From contig DAHZZC010000497.1 in NCBI GenBank assembly GCA_027435495.1, positions 1 through 13,124 on the forward strand: 13,124 nt of DNA, in the 5' to 3' direction. Positions within the stretch are counted from its first letter, which is position 1, and every line of letters starts with the position of its first letter. This document shows, in pieces, positions 1-7,242 of the stretch. Position numbers and translations under genes: made by a program. The DNA is from Planctomycetales bacterium (GTDB lineage: Bacteria > Planctomycetota > Planctomycetia > Isosphaerales > Isosphaeraceae). Below the pieces are notes generated by a model, which had not been told where the DNA came from, did not search any database, and saw only the letters and a list, made by a program, of their open reading frames with translations.

Positions 1-1758
1 TATCGGGACGCCTCGCCCAGAGTCCGCGCGATGGTCACCCGGCTGGCCGAGCGATTCGGCCGGAACGCCGAGGCGATCGACCGGACCGACGGCGAGCGCG
101 GGCTCGTCCTGCTCGACCGTCTGGACATGGAAGCGCTGGTCCTCTACGAGAAGTATCCGGCCGACTTCAAACGGCTGCGCGAGATCCTGGGGACCGACGC
201 CGCGGCCGACCTTCTGCTGCACTGGCGCGAGTACTTCGGCCTGAAGCGCGGTGATGAGACGGACCGTGGCATTCTGATCGCGGAACTGGCGGCACTCTCA
301 CCCACGCAGCGACGAGCCGCGGCGCGATTTCCAGCAGCGCTTCCGCTGATCCTGGCCGAGCCCGATGGTGTCGTCGCCCTGATCGATCGGCTGAAGGACG
401 ATCGCCAGGCCCTGACCGATGCGCTGACCGCCCTGGCGTTTATCAGCCTCGAAAAAGGCGCCTCCGAACTGCGATCGGCGCTTCGGACGTTGGAACACTT
501 CGGCCCGATGGCACTGGAGGCGTTTCGCGGGCAGGGGCTGGAGGGCTTCGCGCTGGTCGGTCTTTACGGGCCGGTTCTGGAGGCGATGGGCGAGGCGATG
601 CCGATTGACCAGGCGCTCATCGTGCTGGCCGTCAACGCCGACCACCTCGATCTGATGCTCCAGACCCAGCGTCCCGAGGCGGTGGCGGGCCACCTCCGGC
701 ATGTCGCGGCAGCCGGATTGGCCGAGGCGGTGGGCGGGAGTCCCCGGGGATTGCGGCTGGTGGTCGAGCAGGGGGAGGCGGGCGAGCAGGCCCTCCGATG
801 CGCCGGGCCGGACGCGGCCGATGTCGTCTTCGGCGACTTTGTCGACGCGACCCTCCGCCGGCAGGCGACCCTTGCCCTCGCCGAGCACGGGCCAATGGCC
901 CTGGCGATCCTCGACAAGTACGCGACCGACCCCGACTTCCGCGAGGTGCTCCGAAAGTACGGCGCGGCGGCGATCCCGCCGATCGCCCAGGCCGACGCCG
1001 GGCCCGAGACGATCGCATTCTTGCAGACGAAGGACCGCCGATCGTTCCGCGAGGCGGTGGCGCTCTCGGCGCTCTCGATGGCCGGTCAAAATGGCCAGGC
1101 AACGATTCGGATGATCGAGCAGGATGGACTGGATCGGGTGGCGCAACTGGACGACGGGTCGCTCTCGTATTACCAGTTCCTCCCGCTGTACGACGTGGTG
1201 CACCTGGGGAACGTGATGCGGCAGGGATACGCACCGACCTCCGGCGAGCTGACCTGGGCGATGATCGACGGTTGCTTCGCGATCGCCGATGTGCTGAGCC
1301 TCACGGCGATGCAGCCTGAGGGGGCACTGGCCTCGGAGGCGGCGCGGTCGGAGGTGAAGGCGGCGGCGCGGGCCGGGGTGAGGTCGGCGGTCGAGGGGGC
1401 CTCGGCGACGACCGAGCGGCTGGCACGTTGGTGGGCGGTCCGGGCGGCGGGCGGCGTGTACCGGGTCCTTCGCCGGATGCCCGAGGCGCTCCCCCGGCTG
1501 AGCCTCGGCCAGCTCTCGGCGATGGCCGGGCCGCTCTGCGAGCGTGCCGGGATGCGGCTGACGACCTGGCGGCCCGTCCGGTTCCTCAAGGAAGGCGCCG
1601 AGGTCGTCTTCCGGATCCCTCCCGAGCGGGGCCTGAAATACCTCTCGGCGCAGATGGTCCAGGCGGGCGTCGGGGCGGTCGGGTTCCAGAAGATGGAGGA
1701 GCATCTCCGGAGCCGTCGGCCGAATCCCGCGGTCTCGGAGCGCGAATCGATTCCGTGA
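1..1758 (+). CDS. Helical protein of unknown function, probably 5'-truncated by the window edge
   Basis: I do not recognise this family. The frame is open from the first base. An ATG lies at 31 but has no Shine-Dalgarno sequence before it, and the residues before it read as ordinary protein, so the gene probably starts upstream; if it starts at 31 the product is 575 aa. The protein is rich in Ala, Leu, Glu and Arg, looks almost wholly alpha-helical, and has recurring short units of the type Gly-Pro-x-Ala-Leu followed by a Tyr-containing helix (for example GPMALAILDKY), suggesting a helical-repeat scaffold. No catalytic motif is visible. A moderately hydrophobic stretch around residues 405-430 might be a membrane segment. 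It is followed after 64 bases by another helical protein with similar units, and both head a run of six co-directional genes. A scaffold or sensor role for the downstream GTPase is only a guess from position. Confidence 0.8.
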   Translation, partial: YRDASPRVRAMVTRLAERFGRNAEAIDRTDGERGLVLLDRLDMEALVLYEKYPADFKRLREILGTDAAADLLLHWREYFGLKRGDETDRGILIAELAALSPTQRRAAARFPAALPLILAEPDGVVALIDRLKDDRQALTDALTALAFISLEKGASELRSALRTLEHFGPMALEAFRGQGLEGFALVGLYGPVLEAMGEAMPIDQALIVLAVNADHLDLMLQTQRPEAVAGHLRHVAAAGLAEAVGGSPRGLRLVVEQGEAGEQALRCAGPDAADVVFGDFVDATLRRQATLALAEHGPMALAILDKYATDPDFREVLRKYGAAAIPPIAQADAGPETIAFLQTKDRRSFREAVALSALSMAGQNGQATIRMIEQDGLDRVAQLDDGSLSYYQFLPLYDVVHLGNVMRQGYAPTSGELTWAMIDGCFAIADVLSLTAMQPEGALASEAARSEVKAAARAGVRSAVEGASATTERLARWWAVRAAGGVYRVLRRMPEALPRLSLGQLSAMAGPLCERAGMRLTTWRPVRFLKEGAEVVFRIPPERGLKYLSAQMVQAGVGAVGFQKMEEHLRSRRPNPAVSERESIP

Positions 1759-1822
1759 AAGGGATTTCCACCGGCGTCGAGGTGGCCATCACGACAGGGC
1801 AGAAAACCAGGGGCCAGGACAC

Positions 1823-2803
1823 ATGATCAGGAAACTCCGAGGTCAGGGCGTCGGGACGGTCGCGGTGGCGATGCTGGCGGTCGCGACGCTGACCGCGCCG
1901 GCGCGGGCGGGGAAGGTCGCCTGGCTCGACGACCTGATGCAGCAGGTGATCGCCGAGGCGAAGTCCGGCGGCAAGAACGTCGCCCGCGAGATCGGCGGCG
2001 ACGGGGCCAGTGCGGGGGCCCGCCGCCTCTTCCCGAGGCTCAACGCCGACGAGTCGCTCGAACGACTCGTCCGGCAGAGCGACGACCTCGCCCGCGCCGG
2101 CCGGGCGGTCGAGCATCCGGCCGAGGCGCTGCTGGAGTCGCGGTTCTCGCGACTGATGGGGCAGGACCCTCAGGCGGTTCGCACCTTCGCCGGGCTCCCG
2201 GCCGCCGAGAAGCGGCTGGTGGTCGAGCTGGGCGAGACGGCGCAGCGGCTGGCACGCCGGTATCCCGACGGCGCCGAGGGGATGGTCCGGCAACTCGGGC
2301 CCGAGGGTCTGACCGCCGTCCGGGTCTACGGCGACGACGTCGCCGAGGTGCTGGCGAAGGAAGGGCCGGAGAGCCTCAGTGTTTTGCGGAAGACCGGCCG
2401 CTCGGGCTGGTCGTTCTTCACCGGGACGGTCCTGCCGCACAAGAAGAAGCTGGCCGCGGCCGGCGTGCTGGCGGCGTTCCTGGCTGACCCGGAGAGGTTC
2501 GTCGACTATGCCGGGAAGGCGACCGAGTACGCCGTCCGCGAGTTTGGCAAGGCAGGGATTCAGCTCGCCGCGGCCATCACCGGCGGCGCCGCCCGGGGTA
2601 TCGAGGCGACGGTTGGCGAGGCGCTGGATGCCTACGGGTTGAACGTACGAGTGCTGCGGTATCTCGGGATGGCAGCGGCCGGGATGGTGGTTGTGATCTC
2701 GTTTCTGGTGGTGATCGGGCTGCCGGTCCGGTGGATGTTCCGGCCGGTCGTCGGGCCGATCCGGTGGGCGATCTCGATGCGGAAGGCCGGGCGGGTGGTT
2801 TGA
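1823..2803 (+). CDS. Exported, C-terminally membrane-anchored helical protein of unknown function
   Basis: I do not recognise this family. Residues 1-29 form a clear signal peptide: basic start, hydrophobic core, and an ARA site before GK, so cleavage is likely after Ala29. The mature part is helical, with units such as LGPEGLTAVRVYGDD and a similar one directly after it (AEVLAKEGPESLSVL), the same style of repeat as in the preceding gene. Residues about 281-300 are a strong transmembrane helix, followed by a short basic tail rich in Arg and Trp. By the positive-inside rule the tail is cytoplasmic and the bulk of the protein faces the periplasm. The ATG at 1823 is preceded by only a weak ribosome site (CCAGG). 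It lies 64 bases after the previous gene and 46 bases before the next. Possibly it works with its upstream neighbour at the membrane; no enzymatic residues are evident. Confidence 0.85.
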   Translation: MIRKLRGQGVGTVAVAMLAVATLTAPARAGKVAWLDDLMQQVIAEAKSGGKNVAREIGGDGASAGARRLFPRLNADESLERLVRQSDDLARAGRAVEHPAEALLESRFSRLMGQDPQAVRTFAGLPAAEKRLVVELGETAQRLARRYPDGAEGMVRQLGPEGLTAVRVYGDDVAEVLAKEGPESLSVLRKTGRSGWSFFTGTVLPHKKKLAAAGVLAAFLADPERFVDYAGKATEYAVREFGKAGIQLAAAITGGAARGIEATVGEALDAYGLNVRVLRYLGMAAAGMVVVISFLVVIGLPVRWMFRPVVGPIRWAISMRKAGRVV

Positions 2804-2835
2804 GGGATCGCCGCGATCGGATCGATGTCGGTGCC

Positions 2836-2841
2836 AGGAGG
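2836..2841 (+). promoter_or_regulatory. Strong ribosome binding site of the PD-(D/E)XK-like gene
   Basis: A perfect AGGAGG eight bases before the ATG at 2850. It fixes that start although the protein appears to lack the helix normally found before the first catalytic strand. It is the strongest ribosome site in the plus-strand gene run, where neighbouring genes have weak ones. Confidence 0.75.
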
Positions 2842-2849
2842 AGGGCACC

Positions 2850-3386
2850 ATGCCGGTATCGAAACGAGTGAAGCGCGAACCGAAGGCGGTCGATGTCATC
2901 GTCATCGATCGCCAGAATCGGCCGATTGTGGTCGGCGAGGCCAGGTGGGAGCCGATACCGGATTCGGCCGCGCGTTCGCTCGTAAAGGGCTCGCGCGAGC
3001 ACGCCGATCGGAGGGTGCCGTACATCCTGATCGCCGATCGCGAGCGAATTCGAATCTATCGGGGAGACGAGGGGGCGAAGCGTGGGCCCGTCTTCTCGAC
3101 CGACTCGGGCCCCATCCTGAGCTACTACTCCACTTTCTACCGGGAAAGGCGGCCGGAGCGAATTAGCGAGGATCTCTTCCTGGAACTCGTCCTGGTCTGG
3201 ATCAGGGACCTGTCCTATCGCTGGAAGTCCAAGACGAGCCCTCCGCCGGCTTTCGAGGCACTCGACCGCCTGGGGCTCGTCCGGCTGCTGGACGACGCGC
3301 TTTTCAATTCCGAGGTGCGATCTGGTGGCTATCGTTTACGTCGAGACGAATTACCTGATCGGCCTGACCCTTGGACAGGAGCCTGA
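2850..3386 (+). CDS. PD-(D/E)XK-like small protein paired with a PIN-domain RNase
   Basis: A 178-aa protein with a probable restriction-endonuclease-like core. Asp15 in the strand VDVIVID, then Glu30-Ala-Arg32 in VVGEAR, give a D-x(14)-E-x-R arrangement: the PD-(D/E)XK signature with Arg in place of the usual Lys. The next strand, PYILIADRERIRIYRG, resembles the LxxTDG-like strand of HsdR-N-type domains. Helices around residues 95-150 are less recognisable. The start is firm: AGGAGG lies at 2836-2841, eight bases before the ATG. The protein starts almost directly at the first catalytic strand, so the helix that usually precedes it is missing, and with the Lys-to-Arg change it may bind rather than cut nucleic acid. 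The 3' end overlaps the PIN gene by 62 bases, implying coupled translation. From memory, comparable nuclease-like/PIN pairs occur in cyanobacteria, which would suggest a toxin-antitoxin or defence-like unit; that function is inference. Confidence 0.75.
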   Translation: MPVSKRVKREPKAVDVIVIDRQNRPIVVGEARWEPIPDSAARSLVKGSREHADRRVPYILIADRERIRIYRGDEGAKRGPVFSTDSGPILSYYSTFYRERRPERISEDLFLELVLVWIRDLSYRWKSKTSPPPAFEALDRLGLVRLLDDALFNSEVRSGGYRLRRDELPDRPDPWTGA

Positions 3387-3956
3387 TGGAGAACCCCTTC
3401 TGCGAGCGGCCGAAGAAAGGAAGGGGCTCAAGCTGGCGATCCCTACGATCCGCTTCATGGAAGCCACCGCGAATGTCAGGGGCCGAGTCAAGGAATGGAG
3501 GGCCCTCCATGAGAGATTCGCGAGAGAACGGGATCAACTGGAACGCAACAGGACAGAGATATTGAAGCGGCTCACCGATCCATTCAATGTCGCGTCGGTC
3601 CTGTGTCTCGATTATATCGACGGGCTTGTGTCTGACTTCCGGCAGGCCGCCCGCCGCCTCGGATCGATCGCTACTCTGATCCCGATGTCCAGGGAGGCCA
3701 TCGGCGACGCTTCTCGGACCTCCTGGTCCCCGATCGTCGGCATCCCGAACTGGTCCTCCCCGACAACCTGATCCTCCATTGCATCCTGGATCATGCGAAG
3801 AATCACTCAGGGACGCCGAGGGCCTTCCTGAGCGGCAACAGCTCGGAGTTCGGCCGGACGGAGGCCCGGGAGGCGCTCAGGTCGTCGGGGATCGACAAAT
3901 ACTTCACGGACGCGAAAAATGCCGAGGGATGGCTTCGATCCCGGCCGGCTCCCTGA
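3325..3956 (+). pseudogene. PIN-domain ribonuclease gene with a one-base frameshift
   Basis: The GTG at 3325 opens a PIN-like domain: the strand IVYVETNYLI with acidic Glu7, then IPTIRFMEA with Glu46, the two N-terminal metal-binding positions. This frame stops at 3771 after 148 aa. From about 3711 the next frame continues the domain without a break: SDLLVPDRRHPELVLPDN, then ILHCILDH, FLSGNSSEF and YFTDAKN, ending at TGA 3954-3956. Adding one base near 3709-3711 would restore a product of about 210 aa, a usual length for such proteins. The metal-binding Asp of LPDN (codon 3762-3764) lies beyond the shift, so the 148-aa product should be inactive. The site GACGCTTCTCGG has no slippery heptamer, so programmed frameshifting is unlikely; a real mutation or a sequencing error fits better. 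PIN enzymes cut RNA, often as toxins. The start overlaps the preceding nuclease-like gene. Confidence 0.8.
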
Positions 3957-4031
3957 CGATCTTACAGGGGACCGATCCGGGCGCGGGCGGCGGCCGGACG
4001 AGGAGGCGGGTCTCTTTATCGAGGCGACAGG

Positions 4032-6392
4032 ATGAGCAATCGCCGGACGAATCCACTGGACGACCTGGAGGCGCGACTGGCGCATCCGCTGAAGGTCGCG
4101 CTGTTCGGCCACCGGAACGTCGGTAAAACGACCCTGCTGGCGATGTTTTATCGACAGGCGTCGAGCGGACAGGTGCCGGGTCTACGCCTCGCCGCCGCCG
4201 ATCCCCGCACCGCGGAATATCTCGCCGAAAAAATCGCTCAGATCGAATCTGGCCAGCCGATGGCCGGCTCGCTCGCCGAGACCGAGTTGAACCTCCGCCT
4301 CTATCACGGGCCCGCCCGGTTCGACCTGATCGTCAAGGATTACCAGGGCGAGCATGTCACACTCGGCTCGGACGAGCCCATCCACGCGTTCTTCGACGGC
4401 TGCGACGCCGTCTTCCTTTGCCTTGACCCGGACGGTCCCTCCGACCCCGTCGAGCGCCGGCGCCGTCAGCAGGAGGTCGAGAACCTGCTGGAGCGCTACA
4501 TCGAGCGGTCCGTGGACGCCCGAGCCGATCGCCCCGTGGCGCTCCTCCTCACCAAATTCGACCGAGTGATGGAGAGGGAGCCTGCGAATTCCGAAACCGA
4601 GGGCGATCCGGAGGTCCCTGAGTCGCTGGTCGAGCGAATTGTCGACCAGCATTACGGGATGACGCGGCACGCGCTGGCGGCCCACGCGCCTGATGGGGCG
4701 ATCTTCGGCGTCAGCTCGTTCGGCCCGGGTGCCGAGGGCAACCGCCCGCCGTCGGTCCTCCGGCCGATCGGGCTGGAGGGGCCGCTCTCGTGGCTCGCCG
4801 AACAACTGGAGTCCCGCGACCGCGCCGCGATGGTGGCCGCCTGGGAGCGCGGCCCGCGCGACCCTGGGCGACTCGGCCGGGTGGTCGCCGCTTATGAGCG
4901 GCGGTATCCGCGGTCGAATCGGTCGTACGAGTTCCGAGACCGACTCACAGCGATGGTCCGTCGTCGACGACGTGGGCGGCTACTTCGGCTGGCCGGCGGA
5001 ATCGTCTTGCTTGCCGGGTCGGCGGCCGGCTACGACGCCCTCGGATTCCGACAGGCGACGGCCTTCGAGCAATCGCCCGAGGCCGCCGCGCCGGCGATTG
5101 CTCGGCGATGGTCCGACCTGCTCGAATGGCACCCCTCCCTGGGGATCTTCTGGCCGAAGCTGGAGCGCCAGGCTCGCGTCAAGAAGGCCGAGTGGCAGGT
5201 GAAGGCCGCGGGCGTACAGGTCGCCAACGGAACCGCCGCGCCCGACCTGCCGAAGCGTCTCGACACCCTGAAGGATCAGTCGCCCCGGCTGGCGCCAGCG
5301 ATCCGAGAGGTCGAGCAAGCCCAGGAACGCGCCCGCCACGACCGCCGCTGGAAGGAGGTCGAGGGCGAGGCCAGGTCACTCGCCTCGGTCGACGACCCCG
5401 CCATCGGACTGGCCGCCATCGATGGCTTCCTCCGCGAGTTCCCCGACAGTCCGAAGCGACCCGATGCCCTGACGATCGCCCAGGAGCTGAAGCAGTCACT
5501 CCATGCCCGTCGATTCGCCCAGGATCAGCAGTTCGTTGACGACCTGGTGCGTTCCGAGGCCATGCCCGGTATGTCGCTGGAGGACCTGATCGAGCGCGCC
5601 CGCCAGTTCCTCGCCGATCACGCCGAGAGCCCGGCTCGTGATGCCGTCAAGCTGCGGCTGGATGACTACCTCCGCCGGCTCGACGAGCAGGACATCGCGA
5701 AGGCCCGCGATTACTCGCGGCAGTACCCGTCGCGGTTCGCGGCCCGGATTGAGCGGTATCAGGATTACCTGAAGGCCCATCAAACCGGAGGACGCTATCT
5801 CAGCGAGGCGATCGAGGCCCGCGACCGGATTCTCGGTGAGTGGGACGTCTATGCCTATCGCCAGGCCTTCGACCATCTGACCGCCCACCCCGACGACGTC
5901 GCCGAGGTCGCCCGACGCCTTCGCGACTACCAGCGCGACCATCCCGACGGCCGGTTCGCTACGATCGCGAAGCGATACCTCGACTGGTGGGAGAGGGCCT
6001 CTGTGCCGGGGCAGTACAAGGTCACGCTGCGCATGGGTGAAGTCGAGCCGACGGTCGGCAAGTACCTTTCGGGAGACGGGCCCGACCTAGGCGTCGTGAT
6101 CGAGGTCGCGGGGACGACGTATGGGCCCTCATCAGTGATTCGCGACACGAGACGACCCATCTGGGATTACGAGTATCCCCAACCGATCACCTGGAAGGTC
6201 GGCGATCCGATCACGATCCGGCTGGTCGACTACGACTGGACGGCCACCGATGTCTACGTTCTGACCAGCCGCCCCGGCGATCCGCTGGCAATCCGGCTCC
6301 TCTCGGGGACGATCCGACCGTCGAAGGGGGGGAAGACCACGCTCGTCTTCGCCTCGGATTTCGCGATGCCCGATCTGTCGCCGCCGGAGTGA
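4032..6392 (+). CDS. Membrane GTPase with helical-repeat stalk and C-terminal C2-like domain
   Basis: A 786-aa multidomain protein. Residues 20-230 are a Ras-like (TRAFAC-type) GTPase: Walker A GHRNVGKT at 26-33, a switch I candidate Thr84, G3 DYQGE at 103-107, G4 TKFD at 174-177 and a G5-like SS at 228-229. After an Arg-rich stretch (310-316), residues 317-334 form a single transmembrane helix, so the GTPase should be cytoplasmic and the rest periplasmic. Residues about 380-655 are charged helices with recurring (F/Y)L-x-x-(H/Y)P motifs, like TPR-type repeats. Residues about 665-780 are beta-rich and resemble a C2 domain: Asp685, Asp705, RPIWDYEY near 708-715, and VDYDW with Asp733, Asp735 and Asp740 sit where calcium-binding loops lie in C2 domains. 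The GTPase resembles the DO-GTPase type of predicted GTPase-centred conflict systems. The next gene, 40 bases downstream, encodes a GAP1-like protein, which supports this. The biological role is unknown. Confidence 0.85.
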   Translation: MSNRRTNPLDDLEARLAHPLKVALFGHRNVGKTTLLAMFYRQASSGQVPGLRLAAADPRTAEYLAEKIAQIESGQPMAGSLAETELNLRLYHGPARFDLIVKDYQGEHVTLGSDEPIHAFFDGCDAVFLCLDPDGPSDPVERRRRQQEVENLLERYIERSVDARADRPVALLLTKFDRVMEREPANSETEGDPEVPESLVERIVDQHYGMTRHALAAHAPDGAIFGVSSFGPGAEGNRPPSVLRPIGLEGPLSWLAEQLESRDRAAMVAAWERGPRDPGRLGRVVAAYERRYPRSNRSYEFRDRLTAMVRRRRRGRLLRLAGGIVLLAGSAAGYDALGFRQATAFEQSPEAAAPAIARRWSDLLEWHPSLGIFWPKLERQARVKKAEWQVKAAGVQVANGTAAPDLPKRLDTLKDQSPRLAPAIREVEQAQERARHDRRWKEVEGEARSLASVDDPAIGLAAIDGFLREFPDSPKRPDALTIAQELKQSLHARRFAQDQQFVDDLVRSEAMPGMSLEDLIERARQFLADHAESPARDAVKLRLDDYLRRLDEQDIAKARDYSRQYPSRFAARIERYQDYLKAHQTGGRYLSEAIEARDRILGEWDVYAYRQAFDHLTAHPDDVAEVARRLRDYQRDHPDGRFATIAKRYLDWWERASVPGQYKVTLRMGEVEPTVGKYLSGDGPDLGVVIEVAGTTYGPSSVIRDTRRPIWDYEYPQPITWKVGDPITIRLVDYDWTATDVYVLTSRPGDPLAIRLLSGTIRPSKGGKTTLVFASDFAMPDLSPPE

Positions 6393-6432
6393 GTGCGACG
6401 GACCCGAGCCCGCGAATCACGGAGCCGCCTCG

Positions 6433-7116
6433 ATGATCGAACAGGCCGTCTACGGCAGCTTCCCGTTCTGGAACCGCGGCTATGCGGTGCTGGCGCGGTC
6501 GTCGGGATGCCGGCCGGAGTGGCTGGCCGCCCTGAAATTGGCCTCTCAGCGATACGGCGAGCAGCCCCCGGGCATCGCCGAGGCGGACGCGATGTTTGCC
6601 CTCCGGATCGAGCGCGGCCCCTGGATGATCGTCGGCGTGGCACCCCAGGGAAACGATGACGCCGGACGTCCCGGTGCGCTGGCCTTCCATGGGCTCTTCG
6701 TCGGGCCGTGGAGCTACCTCCGCGCCGGCGCTGATCCGTTTGCCTTCACCGGCTTCCACCGCCGCGAATGGGACCTTGACGATCTGGATGCCACCCTCCC
6801 CTCGCCACACCTGGACATCCAGGCGTCTTCCGGCGATCCTGCTGAAGCTTCGTCCGAAGCAATCGCCCGGGCGATCGCGGCTGGGCGTCGGGGCGTTGTC
6901 ACGTCAGCCAGACCCATCGACTCGATCGCCCGGGCGGTCTGGAAACGGCTCGGACTTCGCGTCCGACTTCGAGCCACGGTCGCCACCTGGGCTTTCGACA
7001 ACGCCAATGGCTTTGATCTCGTCGCCATGCCCCGGTTTCCCGCGTTCCGTCGGGATTCCTCGGAGATTGTCCTCGGCACGGATTTCGAGGGGCCCCACCA
7101 GCCGGTTCCCTCCTGA
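6433..7116 (+). CDS. GTPase-associated protein 1 (GAP1) N-terminal-domain-like protein
   Basis: A 227-aa soluble protein. It begins QAVYGSFPFWNRGYAVLARS (residues 4-23), matching the pattern of GAP1 N-terminal domains, where a YG-type strand is followed by a glycine and an aromatic or His residue and then LLA-x-S. Residues 75-90 (DDAGRPGALAFHGLFV) match the conserved GR-x-G followed by a phenylalanine-His strand of that family. The longer GAP1 proteins carry middle and C-terminal domains; here only the N-terminal domain is present. The subtype (N1 or N2) cannot be settled by eye. GAP1 proteins are known by genomic association with DO-type GTPases, and here the gene sits 40 bases after a membrane GTPase, so it is probably its cytoplasmic partner. 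The ribosome site is weak (CGGAG about ten bases upstream of the ATG). No signal peptide or membrane segment is seen. Confidence 0.65.
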   Translation: MIEQAVYGSFPFWNRGYAVLARSSGCRPEWLAALKLASQRYGEQPPGIAEADAMFALRIERGPWMIVGVAPQGNDDAGRPGALAFHGLFVGPWSYLRAGADPFAFTGFHRREWDLDDLDATLPSPHLDIQASSGDPAEASSEAIARAIAAGRRGVVTSARPIDSIARAVWKRLGLRVRLRATVATWAFDNANGFDLVAMPRFPAFRRDSSEIVLGTDFEGPHQPVPS

Positions 7117-7153
7117 TCCGAGATTCTGGCCGTTTTTCCCTTCGAATCCGTCC

Positions 7154-7159
7154 TATAAT
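7154..7159 (+). promoter_or_regulatory. Perfect -10 hexamer before the methyltransferase gene
   Basis: TATAAT stands alone in the 126-base gap between the GAP1-like gene and the methyltransferase gene. At the expected distance upstream lies only a T-rich CGTTTTTCCC, a poor -35 box. If active, transcription would start near 7166, giving a leader of about 77 bases before the TTG start at 7243 and separating this gene from the upstream run. Confidence 0.45.
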
Positions 7160-7242
7160 GATCGTGGGATGTTTGAGGGGAGCTTTCGCCGACGACCGAT
7201 GTCGATCGACGAGCGGGGCCGATTGATGGGGCCGGTGCCGCC

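Noticed and set aside
298..1704. Long minus-strand frame of 468 codons opposite the first gene
   Set aside because: It is rich in Arg, Pro, His and Gly, as expected for the antisense of a GC-rich gene, has no family features, and the plus-strand frame is more protein-like.
1586..3025. Minus-strand frame of 479 codons
   Set aside because: It spans two plus-strand genes and their gaps, is Pro/Arg/His-rich and lacks a ribosome site; the plus strand holds a signal peptide, a transmembrane helix and a strong ribosome site.
3705..3715. Programmed -1 frameshift joining the two halves of the PIN gene
   Set aside because: The direction fits, but there is no slippery heptamer, and no stimulatory element was evident; a mutation or sequencing error is simpler.
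7121..7140. Terminator after the GAP1-like gene (GGCCGTTTTT)
   Set aside because: A short T run is present but I found no adequate stem before it.
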